DNA from: Actinoplanes sp. TBRC 11911
Lineage (GTDB): Bacteria; Actinomycetota; Actinomycetes; Mycobacteriales; Micromonosporaceae
DNA: 64,000 nucleotides
Assembly: GCF_012933445.1 (NCBI RefSeq)
Contig: NZ_JABBNC010000036.1
Coordinates: 1-64,000, forward strand
Direction of reading: 5' to 3'
A model generated the notes under the pieces. The model was not told the DNA's origin, did not search any database, and worked only from the letters and a program-made list of their open reading frames with translations. Positions 17,642 through 27,104 of the stretch are shown one piece after another. The position numbers and the translations under genes are program-made. How positions within the stretch are numbered: the stretch's first letter is position 1; each line of letters opens with the position of its first letter.

Positions 17642-19426
17642 GTGATCCGTACCCATGACGCCGGGAGCCTGCGCGCGAGCGACGCCGGCACGACGGTGAC
17701 GCTCGCCGGGTGGGTGGCCCGCCGGCGCGACCACGGCGGTGTCATCTTCGTCGACCTGCGGGACGCCTCCGGCGTGGTGCAGGTGGTCTTCCGCGAGGAG
17801 GACGCGCACGCCCTGCGTAACGAGTTCTGCGTCCTGGTCAACGGCGAGGTGTCGACCCGGCCGGACGGCAACGAGAACCCGGAGCTGCCCACCGGGGCGA
17901 TCGAGGTGGTCGCGGCCGAGCTGACCGTGCTGTCCGAGGCGGCCCCGCTGCCGCTGCCGATCGACGACACGATCACCGCGTCCGACGACCTCCGCCTCAA
18001 ATACCGCTACCTGGACCTGCGCCGTTCCGGCCCGGCTCAGGCGCTGCGGCTGCGCAGCCGGGCCAACCAGATCGCCCGCGAGGTGCTGCACGCGCGCGAC
18101 TTCAACGAGATCGAGACGCCGACGCTGACCCGGTCCACCCCGGAGGGCGCGCGCGACTTCCTGGTCCCGGTCCGCCTGCAGCCCGGCACGTGGTACGCGC
18201 TGCCGCAGTCCCCGCAGCTGTTCAAGCAGCTGCTGATGGTCGCCGGCATGGAGCGGTATTACCAGATCGCCCGCTGCTACCGCGACGAGGACTTCCGCGC
18301 CGACCGGCAGCCCGAGTTCACCCAGCTCGACATCGAGATGTCGTTCGTGACGCAGGACGACGTGATCGAGCTCGGCGAGGAGATCGTCTCCCGCCTGTGG
18401 GGCGAGCTGGCCGACTACGAGGTGCCGCGGCCGATCCCGCGGATCACGTGGACCGACGCGATGAACCGGTATGGATCCGACAAACCCGATTTGCGGTACG
18501 GGCTGGAACTGCGCGAGTTGACGGAGTATTTCCAGGGCACCGAGTTCCGTGTCTTCGCCGGCGCGATCGCCGCGGGTGGTTATGTCGGCGCCGTCGTCAT
18601 GCCGGGCGGCGCGACGCAGACCCGCAAGGAGCTCGACGGCTGGCAGGACTGGGCTAAGGCTCGCGGCGCCCGGGGTCTCGCCTACGTGGTCCTGGACGCG
18701 GAGACCGGCGAAGCTCGGGGACCGGTCGCGAAAAATCTGTCATCGGGGCATTTGTCCGGATTGGCCGACGCGGTGGGCGCCAAGCCCGGCGACGCGATCT
18801 TCTTCGCCGCGGCTAACGAGCGACGCGAGGCTCAGGAGCTGCTCGGCGCCGCCCGCATCGAGATCGCCAAGCGTTCCGGCCTGATCGACGAGGACGCCTG
18901 GGCGTTCTGCTGGGTGGTCGACGCCCCGATGTTCGAGAAGACCGACGACGGCGGCTGGACGGCGGTGCACCACCCCTTCACCTCGCCGAACGCCGAGTGG
19001 CTCGACCGCTTCGAGGAGGCGCCGGACAAGGCCCTCGCGTACGCGTACGACATCGTCGTCAACGGCAACGAGATCGGCGGCGGCAGCGTCCGTATCCACC
19101 GCGCCGACGTGCAGAGCCGGGTGTTCGACCTGCTCGGCATCACGCCGGACGAGGCGCAGGACAAGTTCGGCTTCCTGCTCGAGGCGTTCAAGTACGGTCC
19201 GCCGCCGCACGCCGGCATCGCGCTCGGCTGGGACCGCACCTGCATGCTGCTCTCCGGCAACGACTCGATCCGCGAGGTCATCGCGTTCCCGAAGACGCGT
19301 GGCGGGTTCGACCCGCTGACCACCGCGCCGACCCCGATCACCGCGCAGCAGCGGTTGGAGGCAGGCGTGGACGCGAAGCCCAAGCCGGCCACCGGTGGCG
19401 TCGTGCCCGTGGAGCACTCCAACTGA
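17642..19426 (+). CDS. aspS: Aspartyl-tRNA synthetase
   Basis: 594-residue bacterial-type class II AspRS. An N-terminal OB-fold anticodon domain (WVARRRDHGGVIFVDLRD) precedes motif 2 (YYQIARCYRDEDFRADRQPEFTQLD in parts), the GAD insert, and motif 3 (HAGIALGWDRTCMLL). The DHGG sequence in the OB fold matches non-discriminating AspRS enzymes that also charge tRNA-Asn for later amidation, as in mycobacteria; that assignment is from memory of the family. GTG 17642 follows GAGGAG by ~9 bp. The stop overlaps the next start by 1 bp. Confidence 0.97.
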   Translation: MIRTHDAGSLRASDAGTTVTLAGWVARRRDHGGVIFVDLRDASGVVQVVFREEDAHALRNEFCVLVNGEVSTRPDGNENPELPTGAIEVVAAELTVLSEAAPLPLPIDDTITASDDLRLKYRYLDLRRSGPAQALRLRSRANQIAREVLHARDFNEIETPTLTRSTPEGARDFLVPVRLQPGTWYALPQSPQLFKQLLMVAGMERYYQIARCYRDEDFRADRQPEFTQLDIEMSFVTQDDVIELGEEIVSRLWGELADYEVPRPIPRITWTDAMNRYGSDKPDLRYGLELRELTEYFQGTEFRVFAGAIAAGGYVGAVVMPGGATQTRKELDGWQDWAKARGARGLAYVVLDAETGEARGPVAKNLSSGHLSGLADAVGAKPGDAIFFAAANERREAQELLGAARIEIAKRSGLIDEDAWAFCWVVDAPMFEKTDDGGWTAVHHPFTSPNAEWLDRFEEAPDKALAYAYDIVVNGNEIGGGSVRIHRADVQSRVFDLLGITPDEAQDKFGFLLEAFKYGPPPHAGIALGWDRTCMLLSGNDSIREVIAFPKTRGGFDPLTTAPTPITAQQRLEAGVDAKPKPATGGVVPVEHSN

Positions 19427-20244
19427 TGACCGTCCTGGTCGTCGGCGCCTCCGGTTACCTCGGTTCCGAGCTGGCCGCGCAGGCGTCGGCGGCCGGTCAC
19501 CCGGTCACCGGCACCTCCACCACGGGCACCGGCGGGTGGTTACGCCTCGACGTCACCGACCGCTCGGCAACCCATCAACTGCTTGCTTCCGTACGCCCGC
19601 AGCTCGTGATCAACACGGCGTATCGGAACACGTCGTGGACCGTCTGCGCGGACGGCGCGGCGAACGTGGCACTGGCGGCCGCCGCGGTGGGCGCCCGGCT
19701 CGTGCACATCTCCAGCGACGCGCTGCACGCGGGCCGTCCCGCACCGTATCTCGACGACGACGAGCCGACCCCGGTCCACCGGTACGGGGCTGCCAAGGCG
19801 GCGGCCGAGACCGCGGTCGCCGCGATCATGCCGGCCGCCCCCATCGTGCGCACCTCGCTGATCATCGGGGATGAGCGCAGCAAGCAGATCCAGCTCGCCC
19901 TCGGCTTGCTGAACGGCAGCGTGACCGGCGCGCTGTTCTCCGACGAGTTCCGCCGCCCGGTCGCGGTGCACGATCTGGCCGCCGCGGTGCTGGAACTCGA
20001 TGCGCTCGGGTATTCGGGGCTGATCAACGTGGCCGGGCCGGAGACGGTGAGCCGGGACGGGTTCGGGCGGATGGTCGCTCGGGCGTACGGGCAGGATCCG
20101 GGTTTGATTCCGGTCAGCACGATCGCCGAGGGCGGTCTCGGCCCGCGCCCGGCGAACGTGCTGCTCGACAGCTCCCGGGCGGCCGCCCTGCTGAAGACAC
20201 GCCTGCGTCCCGCTTCGGAGTGCGTCGGACCGCCGGGTTTGTGA
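19426..20244 (+). CDS. RmlD-like SDR sugar-nucleotide reductase/epimerase
   Basis: 272-residue extended short-chain dehydrogenase. The Rossmann motif VLVVGASGYLGSELA is at the N-terminus, VINTAYRN and HISSDALHAG follow, and the active-site pair is YGAAKA (YxxxK). It resembles dTDP-4-dehydrorhamnose reductase (RmlD) and related sugar-nucleotide enzymes, but no other dTDP-sugar gene is nearby, so the substrate is unknown. Its ATG overlaps the aspS stop (TGATG), so translation is coupled. Confidence 0.8.
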   Translation: MTVLVVGASGYLGSELAAQASAAGHPVTGTSTTGTGGWLRLDVTDRSATHQLLASVRPQLVINTAYRNTSWTVCADGAANVALAAAAVGARLVHISSDALHAGRPAPYLDDDEPTPVHRYGAAKAAAETAVAAIMPAAPIVRTSLIIGDERSKQIQLALGLLNGSVTGALFSDEFRRPVAVHDLAAAVLELDALGYSGLINVAGPETVSRDGFGRMVARAYGQDPGLIPVSTIAEGGLGPRPANVLLDSSRAAALLKTRLRPASECVGPPGL

Positions 20245-20254
20245 GACTGACCGC

Positions 20255-20743
20255 GTGCAGCCGACGATTGTGGAGCAGGCCGAGCAGCCGTACGTGGGCC
20301 GCCGCGAGACCATCTCGATGACCGACTTCGCCCGGGTCGCCGACCATTTGCCCGGGATGTTCGGCCGGCTCGCGGAAAACGGCGTCCCGGTCGCCGGAGC
20401 GCCGTTCTTCCGATACCGGGTGATCGACATGTCCGCCGAGCTCGTCGTCGAGGCCGGCATCCCGGTCGCCCGCCCGGTCCCGGTCAACCCGCCGTTGTTC
20501 GCCGACACGCTGCCCGCCGGCCGGTACGCGACGCTCACCCACAAGGGCCACCCCGACGAGCTGATGGCGGTGACCGCGCGGCTCCTCGACTGGGCCCGCG
20601 ACCAGGGCCTGACCTGGGACATGCGGCCCACCCCGACCGGCGAGGTGTGGGGGTGCCGGCTCGAGGTGATGACGACCAATCCCGCCGAGGAGCCGGACAT
20701 GCACAAATGGGAGACGGTCCTGCTGTTCAAGCTCGCGCGGTGA
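20255..20743 (+). CDS. GyrI-like small-molecule-binding protein
   Basis: 162-residue stand-alone effector-binding domain of the GyrI/AraC-C fold: IVEQAEQPYVGRRETISMTD, then PFFRYRVIDMSAELVVEAGIPV and LPAGRYATLTHKGHPDEL, ending in KWETVLLFKL. The fold binds hydrophobic small molecules and has been linked to drug hydrolysis and sensing; the ligand here is unknown. GTG start 20255. Its last bases overlap the next gene's start (GTGA). Confidence 0.8.
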   Translation: MQPTIVEQAEQPYVGRRETISMTDFARVADHLPGMFGRLAENGVPVAGAPFFRYRVIDMSAELVVEAGIPVARPVPVNPPLFADTLPAGRYATLTHKGHPDELMAVTARLLDWARDQGLTWDMRPTPTGEVWGCRLEVMTTNPAEEPDMHKWETVLLFKLAR

Positions 20744-21423
20744 CCGCCACCGATCCGGCCGAAGGCCCGGCCTGGCGGCGCCGCACCCAGGCCGAGCAGC
20801 GGTGGCCGGCGTCGATCACGATCGCCGTGCTGGCCGCGATCCAATGGTTTCTGCCGGACGAGCTGACCGTCGGCCCGCGCTGGCTGCTCCCGGTCATCGA
20901 GCTGGCCATCGGGGTGGTGCTGATCGCCGCGAACCCGGTGCGGATGCGCACGGCCAAGCCGGCCCTGCGCGCGCTGGCGCTGGCGCTGATCAGCGTGGTC
21001 GGCCTCGGCACCGCCTATTCGGTGGTCATGCTGATCTACAACATCCTGACCGGGTACCACACCGCGAACGCCGCCGACCTGCTCGGCGCCGGGGCCGGGA
21101 TCTACGTCATGAACATCCTGACCTTCTCGGTGCTGTTCTGGGAGTTCGACCGGGGCGGGCCGATCGAGCGCGGGCTGGGCACCGATCCGTTCCCCGACTT
21201 CCTGTTCCCGCAGATGACGATGTCCGGCGACATGGTGAAGCGGGACTGGGAGCCCTACTTTTTGGACTACCTGTACGTGGCCTTCACCAATGCGACGGCG
21301 TTCAGCCCGACCGACACCATGCCGTTGTCGCGGTGGGCGAAGGCAGCGATGGCGCTGGAGTCGGCGATCGCCCTGGCCACGGCGGCTCTGGTCATCGCGA
21401 AGGCGGTCAACACCCTCGGGTAG
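20740..21423 (+). CDS. Multi-pass membrane protein, unknown
   Basis: 227-residue protein with about five hydrophobic segments (SITIAVLAAIQWFLP, LLPVIELAIGVVLIAANPV, LALALISVVGLGTAYSVVML, YVMNILTFSVLFW, and ALESAIALATAALVIAKAV). Between the last two lies the conserved loop DYLYVAFTNATAFSPTDTMPL. This pattern resembles actinobacterial DUF1345-like or channel-like proteins, but I see no potassium filter. GTG 20740 overlaps the previous stop by 4 bp. Confidence 0.7.
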   Translation: MTATDPAEGPAWRRRTQAEQRWPASITIAVLAAIQWFLPDELTVGPRWLLPVIELAIGVVLIAANPVRMRTAKPALRALALALISVVGLGTAYSVVMLIYNILTGYHTANAADLLGAGAGIYVMNILTFSVLFWEFDRGGPIERGLGTDPFPDFLFPQMTMSGDMVKRDWEPYFLDYLYVAFTNATAFSPTDTMPLSRWAKAAMALESAIALATAALVIAKAVNTLG

Positions 21424-21504
21424 TGGTCCACGGTGGAGTTTCGGGATCTCCGCTAACGGGGTATCAGCAGCGCAACCGCTCCCGTATCCCCCCGGAGGAA
21501 TCTC

Positions 21505-21720
21505 ATGCTCGCCATCGCCGCCGCGGTCGTCTTCGGCATCTGGCTCCTGCTCGACCTGCTCGACACCGACCTGGGCGCCCCGGACCTGTTCAACTTCCCC
21601 ACCATGGCCTCGATCGGATTCTTGCTGATCGCGCTCTACCTGGCCGGCGTCGGCAGCGGGCCGCGCGCCGGGACGGGGTCGGGGCGTCGCTTCTACGGCC
21701 GTCGCCCGGGTCGCGGCTGA
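21505..21720 (+). CDS. Small two-helix membrane protein
   Basis: 71 residues with two hydrophobic stretches (MLAIAAAVVFGIWLLLDLL and ASIGFLLIALYLAGV) and an Arg/Gly-rich tail. CCGGAGGA lies 7 bp before the ATG, a strong ribosome site that supports it as a real gene despite its length. It resembles short membrane proteins common in Micromonosporaceae; function unknown. Confidence 0.65.
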   Translation: MLAIAAAVVFGIWLLLDLLDTDLGAPDLFNFPTMASIGFLLIALYLAGVGSGPRAGTGSGRRFYGRRPGRG

Positions 21721-21851
21721 TCGCCGCTCATGCCGCGCCGCGGGTTCCTTCCTCGCCGCGGCTTCCTTCCTCGCCGCGCCTGATCGTTGGCGGGCCCCGC
21801 CCCAGCTGCGCATTTCGGGCGCGGCGGGGCGGGCCGGTACTGTCGTCGGCG

Positions 21852-23678
21852 ATGGAAACGGACGGTCTGTTCTCGCTGACTCCGCCCGGCGACGCGTCGG
21901 CCCTTACCGCGCCGTCGGCTTATACGGCGCCGTCCGCTTTCACGGCGCCGTCCGCCGATTCGCCGTTGCCGGTGCGGATGCGCCCGGCCAGCCTCGACGA
22001 GCTGGTCGGTCAGAAGCATCTGCTCGCGCCCGGTGCGCCGCTGCGTCAGCTGGTCACCGGCACCAGCCCGATGTCGGTGATCCTGTGGGGCCCGCCGGGC
22101 ACCGGCAAGACCACCATCGCGCACCTGGTCGCCAGCGCCACCGACCGCAAGTTCGTCGCGATGTCGGCGCTGTCAGCCGGGGTCAAGGACGTCCGCGCGG
22201 TGATCGACACCGCTCGTCGCGAGCGCCGCCACGGTGGCCCGCCGACGGTGCTGTTCATCGACGAGGTGCACCGTTTCAGTAAGACCCAGCAGGATTCGCT
22301 GCTGGCCGCGGTCGAGGACCGGACCGTCACGCTGCTCGCCGCCACCACGGAAAACCCGTATTTTTCGGTTATTTCGCCTTTGCTCTCGCGCTGCGTGCTG
22401 CTCACGCTGCACCAGTTGACCGACGACGACGTACGCCTCCTGGTGCGCCGCGCCCTCACCGATCCCCGCGGCCTGGCCGGTGCCGTCACGCTCGCCACCG
22501 AGGCCGAGGACCATCTCGTACGCCTCGCGTCCGGCGACGTCCGCAAGGCACTGACCGCGCTGGAGGCCGCCGCGAGCTCGGCGCAGGCGCAGGGCGCGAC
22601 CGAGATCGACCTGGCCACCGCGGAGAAGGCGGTCGACATAGCCGCGGTCCGCTACGACCGCGACGGCGACGCCCACTACGACGTGATCAGCGCCTTCATC
22701 AAAAGCATGCGCGGCAGCGACCCGGACGCGGCGCTGCACTGGCTGGCCCGCATGCTGGTGGCCGGCGAGGACCCGCGCTTCATCGCCCGCCGCATCGTCA
22801 TCTTCGCCAGCGAGGACGTGGGCATGGCCGACCCGCAGGCGCTGCTGGTGGCGACGGCGGCCGCGCAGGCGGTGCAGAACGTCGGCCTGCCCGAGGCCCA
22901 GCTCAACCTGGCGCAGGCGGTCGTCCACCTGGCCACCGCCCCGAAGTCGAACAGCGTCACGACGGCCCTGGGCGCCGCGATGGCCGACGTCCGCGCCGGT
23001 CGCGGCGGCCCGGTGCCACCGCATCTGCGGGACGCGCACTACCCGGGTTCCAAGGGCTTGGGTCATGGTCGCGGCTACCGCTACCCGCACGACGACGCGC
23101 GCGGCGTGGTGACCCAGCAGTACGTGCCGGACGACCTGGTGGGCGCCGACTACTACCAGCCCGGGCCGCACGGCGCGGAGCGGGCGGTCCAAGAGAGGGT
23201 GCCCCGCCTGCGCAGGGTGGTTCGCGGTCTGAGCCGGCCGGTCGAGCCGGCGGGCCCCGGGCCGTCCCCGTCTGTCGTGGATGCGCCGGTCGAGCGGGAA
23301 TCACCCGCCACGACCCCGCCGTTGCCCGGATCTGCCGTTGCGTCGCTTTCGCCCTCGACCGCTGCCTCGGTGGAGCCGGGTGGGCGGGAGGATCCACTTC
23401 CGTCACCCACCGACGCGACCGAGGGTGAGGAAGCGGATGCCCTGCGGGATGGGGGTGGCGTTTCGGCCGGTGGAGTTGACCGCGCGGCGGGTGGTGCCGC
23501 GGGCGCGGATGCGTCACAGTCTTCGGCGGACATCGTGGACGATGGTGAGCCGGCCCGGACGACGGGCGGCAAGAAGAAGGCCTCGAGCGGTCGGGGCCGG
23601 CGCAAGCCGGCCGCGGTGCCCGCGAAGGAGAATCCGGCGGACGACGGCGGCGAGACCGCCGGAGAGGAACGGTCGTGA
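21852..23678 (+). CDS. rarA: RarA/MgsA-type replication-recombination AAA+ ATPase
   Basis: 608-residue clamp-loader-like ATPase that acts at stalled replication forks. Walker A GPPGTGKTT (~80-88), Walker B VLFIDEVHRF, sensor AATTENPYFSVISPLLSRC, arginine region DVRKAL, and the MgsA C-terminal tetramerisation domain with YDVISAFIKSMRGSDPDAALHW and HLRDAHYPGSKGLGHG. The catalytic part ends near residue 445. A further ~160 residues are disordered, acidic then Lys/Arg-rich. The N-terminus holds a short TAPSAY/TAPSAF/TAPSAD repeat. The stop overlaps the next GTG by 4 bp. Confidence 0.93.
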   Translation: METDGLFSLTPPGDASALTAPSAYTAPSAFTAPSADSPLPVRMRPASLDELVGQKHLLAPGAPLRQLVTGTSPMSVILWGPPGTGKTTIAHLVASATDRKFVAMSALSAGVKDVRAVIDTARRERRHGGPPTVLFIDEVHRFSKTQQDSLLAAVEDRTVTLLAATTENPYFSVISPLLSRCVLLTLHQLTDDDVRLLVRRALTDPRGLAGAVTLATEAEDHLVRLASGDVRKALTALEAAASSAQAQGATEIDLATAEKAVDIAAVRYDRDGDAHYDVISAFIKSMRGSDPDAALHWLARMLVAGEDPRFIARRIVIFASEDVGMADPQALLVATAAAQAVQNVGLPEAQLNLAQAVVHLATAPKSNSVTTALGAAMADVRAGRGGPVPPHLRDAHYPGSKGLGHGRGYRYPHDDARGVVTQQYVPDDLVGADYYQPGPHGAERAVQERVPRLRRVVRGLSRPVEPAGPGPSPSVVDAPVERESPATTPPLPGSAVASLSPSTAASVEPGGREDPLPSPTDATEGEEADALRDGGGVSAGGVDRAAGGAAGADASQSSADIVDDGEPARTTGGKKKASSGRGRRKPAAVPAKENPADDGGETAGEERS

Positions 23679-26600
23679 ACGCGCGCGGTGCCGACGTGCC
23701 CGACGACGAGCAGCAGGGCGGCGGGCGTAAGAGCCGGCGGTTCGGGCGCGGTCGCCAGCCGCAGGAGGCGCCGGAGCCGGAGGAGATCCCCGAGGAGGAG
23801 ACCGGCTGGCTCGACGACCTGCGTTCGGCCAAGAAGTCGCGCAACGCGATCGGGCCGGGCACGCTCAACGGCGAGACCCGGTACAGCAAGTCCGGCCGCG
23901 TCGCCCCCACGCCGGAGGACAAGCCCGACGACGGCGCCGGCCTCCCCGGCTACGGACAGGCGGAGACGTCCGGGCCGGTTCCGCGGCAGCCGTCCGCGCC
24001 GGTCTCCCCAGGACGCACCCCGTCCGGATCCATTCCGCAGGACCAGACCCAGGTCGGTCCGATGCCGGGCGGCCCGGCCCAGAGTTCACCCGCGCGCACC
24101 CCGGGCGGCCCGGCGCAACGCGCGCCCGGGCGAGTGCCGCCGGGCCAGGTTCCGCCGGGCCAGGGGACCGGTCGTCCTGCTTCCGGGCAGGTCCCGCCGA
24201 GCCAGCAACCGGGGCGTGCCGCGCCCGGTGTTTACGGCGCCGGCCCCGGCGCGCCCGCCCAAGGACGCGGTCCGCAGGGTCGCGCCGTGCCCGGTCAGGC
24301 CGGGCCGTCCTCGGTTTCGCCGGCGCCCGGCGACGCACGTCGCGGTGCCACCGGGCCGGTCCCACCGGGACCGGGTCGTGGACGCGCTGACCAGGGCGGA
24401 TACGGATCACCGGCCGGTGTCGTGCCGGCGTCCGGGGTGCCCGGCCGCCACAACGCTGACGCCGAGGCGGATGCCGGGACGCCGTTAGTTCCGCGTTCCG
24501 GGAACGCCCCGGACGTGCCTCTCTCCGGCAACGCTCCGGAGGTCCCCGCGCCGCGACCGATCTCGCCGGCCTCCCGCCCGACCTCGTCGGCCGGGCCGAC
24601 GCGCGGACGCGACCGCTTCCGTCCCGACGCTCCGCCGCCCGGCCCCGGCGCTCCCGGCCGCGCCGCGGTGCCCGGACCGGGCGGCCAGACAGGTCCGGTT
24701 CCGCGTCCGGGTGGACCGGGCGGCCAGAGCGGCCCGGTCCCGCGTTCGGACGTCCCGGGGCCCGGTCAGGCGAGCGGGCGCCACGGAGCCCCCGAGGACG
24801 ACGACGAGCCGACCGGCCGGCACGGGACGCGCGGCGGTCGCGGCACCTACGGCCAGGACGGCCCCGACTCGGACGCGCTGACCGGCCGATCCGGCAGCTA
24901 TCGCACGACCGGCCGCGGCCCGGAGCAGGAAGACCGCCCGGGCAGGCATTCCGGCAGCTACCCCACGGTCGGGCGCAGCGCGGCCCCGGAAGATCCGAGC
25001 GAGCGCTCCGGCTCCTTCCGCGCGGCCGCCAGCCCACCACCGGCAGCCGGCACCGACCGCCCCGGCGTCTACCGCGCCGGCAGCGAGGGGCCTGCCGACC
25101 GCACTGGTGGTTTCCGCGCCGGCAGCGACGTGCCTGCCGACCGCACTGGTGGTTTCCGCGCCGGCGCCGACGTGCCTGCCGACCGCACTGGTGGTTTCCG
25201 CGCCGGCACCGACGTGCCTGCCGACCGGACCGGTGGGTTTCGCGCCGGAGCCGACGGCGAGCCGGACGACCAAGGCGGTGGCGACGAGCCCAGGACCCGC
25301 TCGGGACGGCGTCGCGGGCGCACCGGCGGCAGCTTCCGCACCGGGGAGCCGGGCACCAACGTGCCGCCCGCCCGGGACCCGGGTGCGGGTGCGCCCCCGG
25401 TGGTGCCCGGACCGCAGGGCGCCCGCAGCCCGGCCCTGCCCGGCCGCGCCGGTGCGATGGCCGACAACGCCTCCGGCCCGATTCCACGTCCCGGTGAGGG
25501 AACCGGTCGCGGCCGGGTGCCGCAGACGCCCGGCCCGAACCGGCCGGCCCGCGGCCAAGGCCGCCAGGGCCGCGGCGCGGCGGCGGCCGGCCAGGATCAA
25601 GCGATCCCCGGTCCGGCGACCGGCCCCGGAGGCCAGCCGCCGATCGGATCCGCGTCGGTAAGCCCGGCCGCGGCAGGCCCGCGCGGCGGCTCGGCCCCGG
25701 TTCGCCCGATGCCCGGCGATGATCCGGACACGAACTCGTTCGGCTCCGCCCCGGGCGTGAGCGGTTCGGCCTCCATTCCCGGCCCCGGCGCGACTGGTTC
25801 CGCCTCGGTCGGTGGCTCGGCCGCACCCGCGGCGGGTTCCGCTTCGGTCGGCGGCCCGGCCACCGGCGCCGCCTCGGTCGGTGGCCCTGCCGCACTCGCC
25901 GCCGGTTCCGCCTCGGTCGGGGGCGCCCCGATCGGCTCCGCCTCACCCGGCGGCGCCCCCATCGGTTCCGCCTCGGTCGGCGGCACCCCCATCGGTTCCG
26001 CTTCGGTCGGCGGCCCCGCAGCCGGTGCGGCCTCGGTCAACGGGCCGGCAGCCGGTGCCGCGTCGGTCGGCGCCGCCTCGGTGCCGGTGCCCGGCGCCCC
26101 CGGCGTTCGCCCTGGCGGCCCCCAAGCCCCGGGCCAGCGGCCAGCCGGCCCGAACGGTCCCACCGGCCCAGGCGGCCTGAACGGTCCCGGCGGCCTGAAC
26201 GGTCCCGGCGGCCCGAACGGCCCCGGCAACCAACGCCCCGGCACCGGATCCCTCGACCGGGGGAACTCCGGCGCGCTGCGCACCTCGGCGGGGACCCCCA
26301 CCGGCGTACCGCCAGAAGCTCCGATCGTCGGCGCCCGCGCCGGTGCCGCCCGCGCCGGGGGTGGCCTCACCGAGACCTCGACCCGGCTCGGCGGTGAGAT
26401 CCGGGAGAAAATGCGCACCCGGCGGCGGCTGCGGCTGGTGACTTTGCTCTCCCTCGCCATCGTCGTGCTGGTCGTGCTGCCCGCCGTGTTCGGGCTGCGG
26501 TCCGCCTCGTCGGACCCGGTCTTCAGCTCGCTGAACTCGATGAACGTTCCGTCCTGGGCCGCTCAGAAGGTGACGGACCAGAGCAGCGGCAGCCGGTGGT

Positions 26601-27037
26601 GTTTCCTCAACTGCACGTTCCGGGAACGGACCGCGCAGTCGCAGAAGCCGTTCCAGGAGACCACCACCGCCTACTCCTCGGCCCTGACCGGCGCCGGCTG
26701 GCAGCCGTGGAAGGTCGCCGGGTGCCCGGAGCAGGCGAACGACGCCAAGACCAGCACCTACACCTGCTGGAAGCGCGACGAGTTCACTCTGGACCTCGCG
26801 GTGGGGCCGCCGGAGTGCGCCGTCGACCAGGTCGCCGCGCAGGATCCGGCGCTGGCCGGCAAGGCCGGGCCACCGCCGAAGAAGTGCGACGGGTCCACGG
26901 TGAGCATCAAGGTGCAGAACGCGATCGCCGACACCCGGGGCGAGCCGGCACCGAAGGAAAGCCCGCTCGTCGGGGTCACGCCGGACCCGGTGATCACGGA
27001 CGATCCGCTCTTGGAGCCGACACCGGCAGCGTCCTGA
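23675..27037 (+). CDS. Giant disordered Pro/Gly-rich single-pass membrane protein
   Basis: 1,120-residue protein. Residues 1-~900 are low complexity (Pro, Gly, Ala, Arg, Ser) with internal repeats: DVPADRTGGFRAG about four times near residues 480-530, and SASVGG.P.G units near 700-800. One membrane helix follows at ~918-940 (VTLLSLAIVVLVVLPAVFGL). The exported C-terminal ~170 residues contain several Cys (SRWCFLNCTF, VAGCPEQAN, YTCWKRDE, PPECAVDQ, KKCDGST), probably disulfides. The start is GTG 23675, after GGAGAGGAA, overlapping the rarA stop by 4 bp. Third-position GC bias holds throughout. No known function; the layout suggests a cytoplasmic scaffold tied to an outside domain. Confidence 0.75.
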   Translation: MNARGADVPDDEQQGGGRKSRRFGRGRQPQEAPEPEEIPEEETGWLDDLRSAKKSRNAIGPGTLNGETRYSKSGRVAPTPEDKPDDGAGLPGYGQAETSGPVPRQPSAPVSPGRTPSGSIPQDQTQVGPMPGGPAQSSPARTPGGPAQRAPGRVPPGQVPPGQGTGRPASGQVPPSQQPGRAAPGVYGAGPGAPAQGRGPQGRAVPGQAGPSSVSPAPGDARRGATGPVPPGPGRGRADQGGYGSPAGVVPASGVPGRHNADAEADAGTPLVPRSGNAPDVPLSGNAPEVPAPRPISPASRPTSSAGPTRGRDRFRPDAPPPGPGAPGRAAVPGPGGQTGPVPRPGGPGGQSGPVPRSDVPGPGQASGRHGAPEDDDEPTGRHGTRGGRGTYGQDGPDSDALTGRSGSYRTTGRGPEQEDRPGRHSGSYPTVGRSAAPEDPSERSGSFRAAASPPPAAGTDRPGVYRAGSEGPADRTGGFRAGSDVPADRTGGFRAGADVPADRTGGFRAGTDVPADRTGGFRAGADGEPDDQGGGDEPRTRSGRRRGRTGGSFRTGEPGTNVPPARDPGAGAPPVVPGPQGARSPALPGRAGAMADNASGPIPRPGEGTGRGRVPQTPGPNRPARGQGRQGRGAAAAGQDQAIPGPATGPGGQPPIGSASVSPAAAGPRGGSAPVRPMPGDDPDTNSFGSAPGVSGSASIPGPGATGSASVGGSAAPAAGSASVGGPATGAASVGGPAALAAGSASVGGAPIGSASPGGAPIGSASVGGTPIGSASVGGPAAGAASVNGPAAGAASVGAASVPVPGAPGVRPGGPQAPGQRPAGPNGPTGPGGLNGPGGLNGPGGPNGPGNQRPGTGSLDRGNSGALRTSAGTPTGVPPEAPIVGARAGAARAGGGLTETSTRLGGEIREKMRTRRRLRLVTLLSLAIVVLVVLPAVFGLRSASSDPVFSSLNSMNVPSWAAQKVTDQSSGSRWCFLNCTFRERTAQSQKPFQETTTAYSSALTGAGWQPWKVAGCPEQANDAKTSTYTCWKRDEFTLDLAVGPPECAVDQVAAQDPALAGKAGPPPKKCDGSTVSIKVQNAIADTRGEPAPKESPLVGVTPDPVITDDPLLEPTPAAS

Positions 27038-27104
27038 CGCGACTTGTGGTCACGGACGGTAGGGTCTGCTCGTTGACCCGCCACCGAAGAGGAGACCCGA
27101 GAAG

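Noticed and set aside
19540..21813. 757-codon minus-strand frame opposite four plus-strand genes
   Set aside because: Spans several well-supported genes with tight overlaps; composition is that of antisense GC-rich code.
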